From Clostridia bacterium (GTDB taxonomy: Bacteria > Bacillota > Clostridia > Oscillospirales > Butyricicoccaceae): a stretch of DNA of 6,472 nt. The position numbers and the translations under genes are program-made. The DNA is taken from contig JAFQVZ010000108.1 in the NCBI GenBank assembly GCA_017407765.1, positions 1 through 6,472 of the forward strand, given 5' to 3'. The notes under the pieces are model-generated. The model saw only the letters and a list, made by a program, of their open reading frames with translations. It was not told where the DNA came from and searched no databases. Shown here in pieces: positions 4,937 through 6,472 of the stretch. How positions within the stretch are numbered: position 1 is the first letter of the stretch; every line of letters begins with the position of its first letter.

Positions 4937-5824
4937 TTATTCTTCATCAAGACAGACGATCAAAAGGCCCTCTTCAGCCTCCGGTTTGCAGGTGAAATAT
5001 CCGTCCTCTGTGACTTCATATACCTCAAAACCATTCTCTGACATACTGCGGCTGATATCTTCGCGGACTTTATCGTCGGATTTAACACTGATGAGAAGTG
5101 TGTAGCCGGCCCCGGCGCCTTCAGCCTGGTCGGCAAACACTGCAGGCAGCGAATCTATGCTGCCCATGGCCAGCAGATAATAGCCATATCCGTCACCCTC
5201 GCTGCCAAGATCCTGCGCAATGCCCGTCATCAGGTCGTCAACCTGTGACCCGGCTGTTACTTCTTCGCTGTCAGCTGCTGCCGATGCATCATCTATAACG
5301 GTGACATGATCTTCGCCGTTTTCGCTGAACCATCTGAGGGTCGTGCTCATTATCGTCCTGGGAGTTTCGGGTGCCTCCATCATATTCATGCTCTTGCTGT
5401 CGTAAGCGGTTTCGGGAAGAGCCTCGTTATAGGCCTCGACCGAATCCTGCATCATACAGTCGGCCTCCTCAGCCCTGCCGATCGCCCCGAAACCCGGAAC
5501 AATTCCGGCCTCGGCACCAACGAACACCGCAAGTGCGACCGCTGCCGCAGCAGCTGCCACCTTTGCAAAAGGACGGAAGGATATAACTTTTTTCTTTTGC
5601 TGAGCCCTGCGCTCCGACTCGACGGCAGCCATCACAGAATCATGAAGGTCTGCGGGATACTCTATATCCTTCACAGCCTCTGAAATTATTCTGAGCTCTT
5701 CACAATACTGCCTGCAGGCCGGACATTCCGCCATGTGAGCCTCAAGGGCATCTATCTCATCTGCCGACAACTCGCCGTCGATATACATGTTTATCAACAG
5801 TTCATTTTGACTACATATTTTCAT
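4937..5824 (-). CDS. Zinc-finger anti-sigma factor, membrane-anchored
   Basis: A 295-residue protein expected to hold the ECF sigma factor encoded just upstream. The cytoplasmic N-terminus has the zinc-binding anti-sigma signature H30-x3-C34-x2-C37 (AHMAECPACRQYC), with C4 as a likely further ligand. A basic stretch (about 72-84, RRAQQKKKVISFR) precedes one Ala/Val-rich membrane helix at about 87-108. The remainder, about 185 residues, is extracytoplasmic, acidic, and of no family I recognise; it carries cysteines C123, C279 and C291. ATG 5824-5822 is preceded by AAAGGAAG (5833-5840), which overlaps the sigma stop codon; the gap is 15 nt, so the two genes are surely one operon and possibly translationally coupled. 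The sensor signal cannot be told from sequence. The gene ends before the shared terminator at 4892-4915. Confidence 0.88.
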   Translation of the reverse strand: MKICSQNELLINMYIDGELSADEIDALEAHMAECPACRQYCEELRIISEAVKDIEYPADLHDSVMAAVESERRAQQKKKVISFRPFAKVAAAAAAVALAVFVGAEAGIVPGFGAIGRAEEADCMMQDSVEAYNEALPETAYDSKSMNMMEAPETPRTIMSTTLRWFSENGEDHVTVIDDASAAADSEEVTAGSQVDDLMTGIAQDLGSEGDGYGYYLLAMGSIDSLPAVFADQAEGAGAGYTLLISVKSDDKVREDISRSMSENGFEVYEVTEDGYFTCKPEAEEGLLIVCLDEE

Positions 5825-5839
5825 TAGCAGATCTTCCTT

Positions 5840-6436
5840 TCAACTCTTAGACCGCGAAATCGGGAGTTTGTTCCCATTTTGTAATAATTTTTTTCGCAGT
5901 TTTTCCCTGGCACGTGCCAGCCTGGATTTTACCGTGCCGATCTCGATCGACAGAGCATCGGCGATCTCTTCATAGCTGAGGTCGGACAGGTCGCGCATGA
6001 TGATTATTTCGCGATAATTGTCAGGCAGCTCTTCGATGCCCTTTCTTATCTCGCGGCTGAGCTCTGCGCGCTCGAACACCTCGGCAGGATCATAGGTGGA
6101 ATCGGATATCTCGTTGACGAATATATCATCCTCATCCTCGCCCATGACCACCTCAAGGGGCAGCTCGGAACGCTGCTGCCTCTTTTTTATATAGTCCTTG
6201 CACACGTTGACCGTGATACGGTAGATCCATGTGGAAAACGAGCTTTCTTCATTAAAACTTTTGATGAAACGGAAGACCCTTATAAAAACGTCCTGCGACA
6301 CATCGAGAGCATCCTGTTCGCTGCCCATATAGCGATATGCCGTGGCGTAAACCTTTTTTTCATACGATCTGACAAGCTGCTCGAAGGCGGTGTCATCACC
6401 GTCTTTGGCCTTCGTGATCAGCTCTCTTTCATTCAT
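5840..6436 (-). CDS. ECF (sigma-70 family) RNA polymerase sigma factor
   Basis: A 198-residue group IV sigma factor, of normal ECF length, with only regions 2 and 4. Sigma-2 spans about 15-88: DALDVSQDVFIRVFRFIKSF near 42-61 binds core polymerase, and STWIYRITVNVCKDYIKKR near 68-86 covers the -10 recognition part. An acidic linker (about 98-125) follows. Sigma-4 spans about 130-183 with ELPDNYREII and the helix-turn-helix YEEIADALSIEIGTVKSRLA (155-174) for the -35 element. The type resembles SigW/RpoE-like envelope-stress sigma factors, but the exact subgroup is not resolved. ATG 6436-6434 follows AAAGGAGG (6447-6454) at 10 nt. ECF genes are often self-activated; any such promoter would lie beyond the right edge. 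Cotranscribed with the anti-sigma gene. Confidence 0.95.
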   Translation of the reverse strand: MNERELITKAKDGDDTAFEQLVRSYEKKVYATAYRYMGSEQDALDVSQDVFIRVFRFIKSFNEESSFSTWIYRITVNVCKDYIKKRQQRSELPLEVVMGEDEDDIFVNEISDSTYDPAEVFERAELSREIRKGIEELPDNYREIIIMRDLSDLSYEEIADALSIEIGTVKSRLARAREKLRKKLLQNGNKLPISRSKS

Positions 6437-6461
6437 CGGTCTCAGACCTCCTTTACGACCG
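6437..6461 (-). promoter_or_regulatory. Ribosome binding site of the ECF gene inside a potential hairpin
   Basis: The strong site AAAGGAGG (6447-6454) is flanked by CGGTC (6437-6441) and GACCG (6457-6461), which can pair around it. An alternative perfect 11-bp dyad, GGTCT-C-AGACC (6438-6448), takes in the last two bases of the site. Either fold could mask the site and lower translation of the sigma factor. The stems are short, so this is only suggestive. Confidence 0.4.
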
Positions 6462-6472
6462 GGGCCGCCGCG

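Noticed and set aside
5098..5683. Three plus-strand frames of 66-125 codons opposite the anti-sigma gene
   Set aside because: They are Arg/Pro/Cys-rich mirror translations of the anti-sigma gene, without family resemblance or start signals.
4937..6436. The ECF pair as proven regulator of the PBP or BofC-like gene
   Set aside because: I found no convincing GAAAC/CGTC-type ECF promoter before either gene; proximity alone is not enough.

Overview
The window looks like ordinary chromosome from an anaerobic, Gram-positive Clostridia-type bacterium (Lachnospirales/Oscillospirales-like; this placement is inference). The evidence is: the start of a group-B-type [FeFe] hydrogenase, AAAGGAGG-type ribosome binding sites, GTG starts, sigma-A-like promoters, a class A penicillin-binding protein with a clostridial-style cysteine-bearing tail, a BofC-like exported protein, and an ECF sigma/anti-sigma pair. 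Coding DNA is of medium GC, while the intergenic DNA is strongly AT-rich. I see no tRNA, rRNA, CRISPR array, insertion sequence, phage gene or other sign of recent transfer.

Layout, left to right. (1) 1-400, minus: 5' part of a [FeFe] hydrogenase gene that runs off the left edge, with a good sigma-A promoter at 431-459. (2) 401-744: AT-rich non-coding stretch holding several dyads: a GC-rich hairpin that could be a minus-strand terminator, a 16-bp palindrome, a Rex-like operator and AT-rich inverted repeats. This is the least explained part of the window. (3) 745-1700, minus: LysR-family regulator followed by a strong terminator; its likely start is a GTG nine codons inside the longest frame. 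(4) 1782-4268, minus: class A PBP with GT51 and transpeptidase domains complete, transcribed from a promoter at 4395-4423 whose -10 box is the centre of a long inverted repeat. LysR may be read in the same transcript. (5) 4544-4876, plus: small exported protein with a BofC C-terminal-type domain, divergent from the PBP, with a possible forespore (sigma-G-like) promoter. (6) A shared bidirectional terminator at 4892-4915. (7) 4937-6436, minus: an ECF sigma factor followed 15 nt later by its membrane-anchored zinc-finger anti-sigma factor.

How they fit together: most of the window concerns the cell envelope. The PBP builds peptidoglycan, the ECF pair is a typical envelope-stress switch, and the BofC-like protein suggests a link to sporulation or another extracytoplasmic process. 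The hydrogenase belongs to fermentative redox balance. I found no sequence evidence that the ECF pair or the LysR protein controls its neighbours. No clearly new multi-gene system is visible; the observations most worth checking are regulatory (401-744 and 4387-4490) and the unusual PBP tail.
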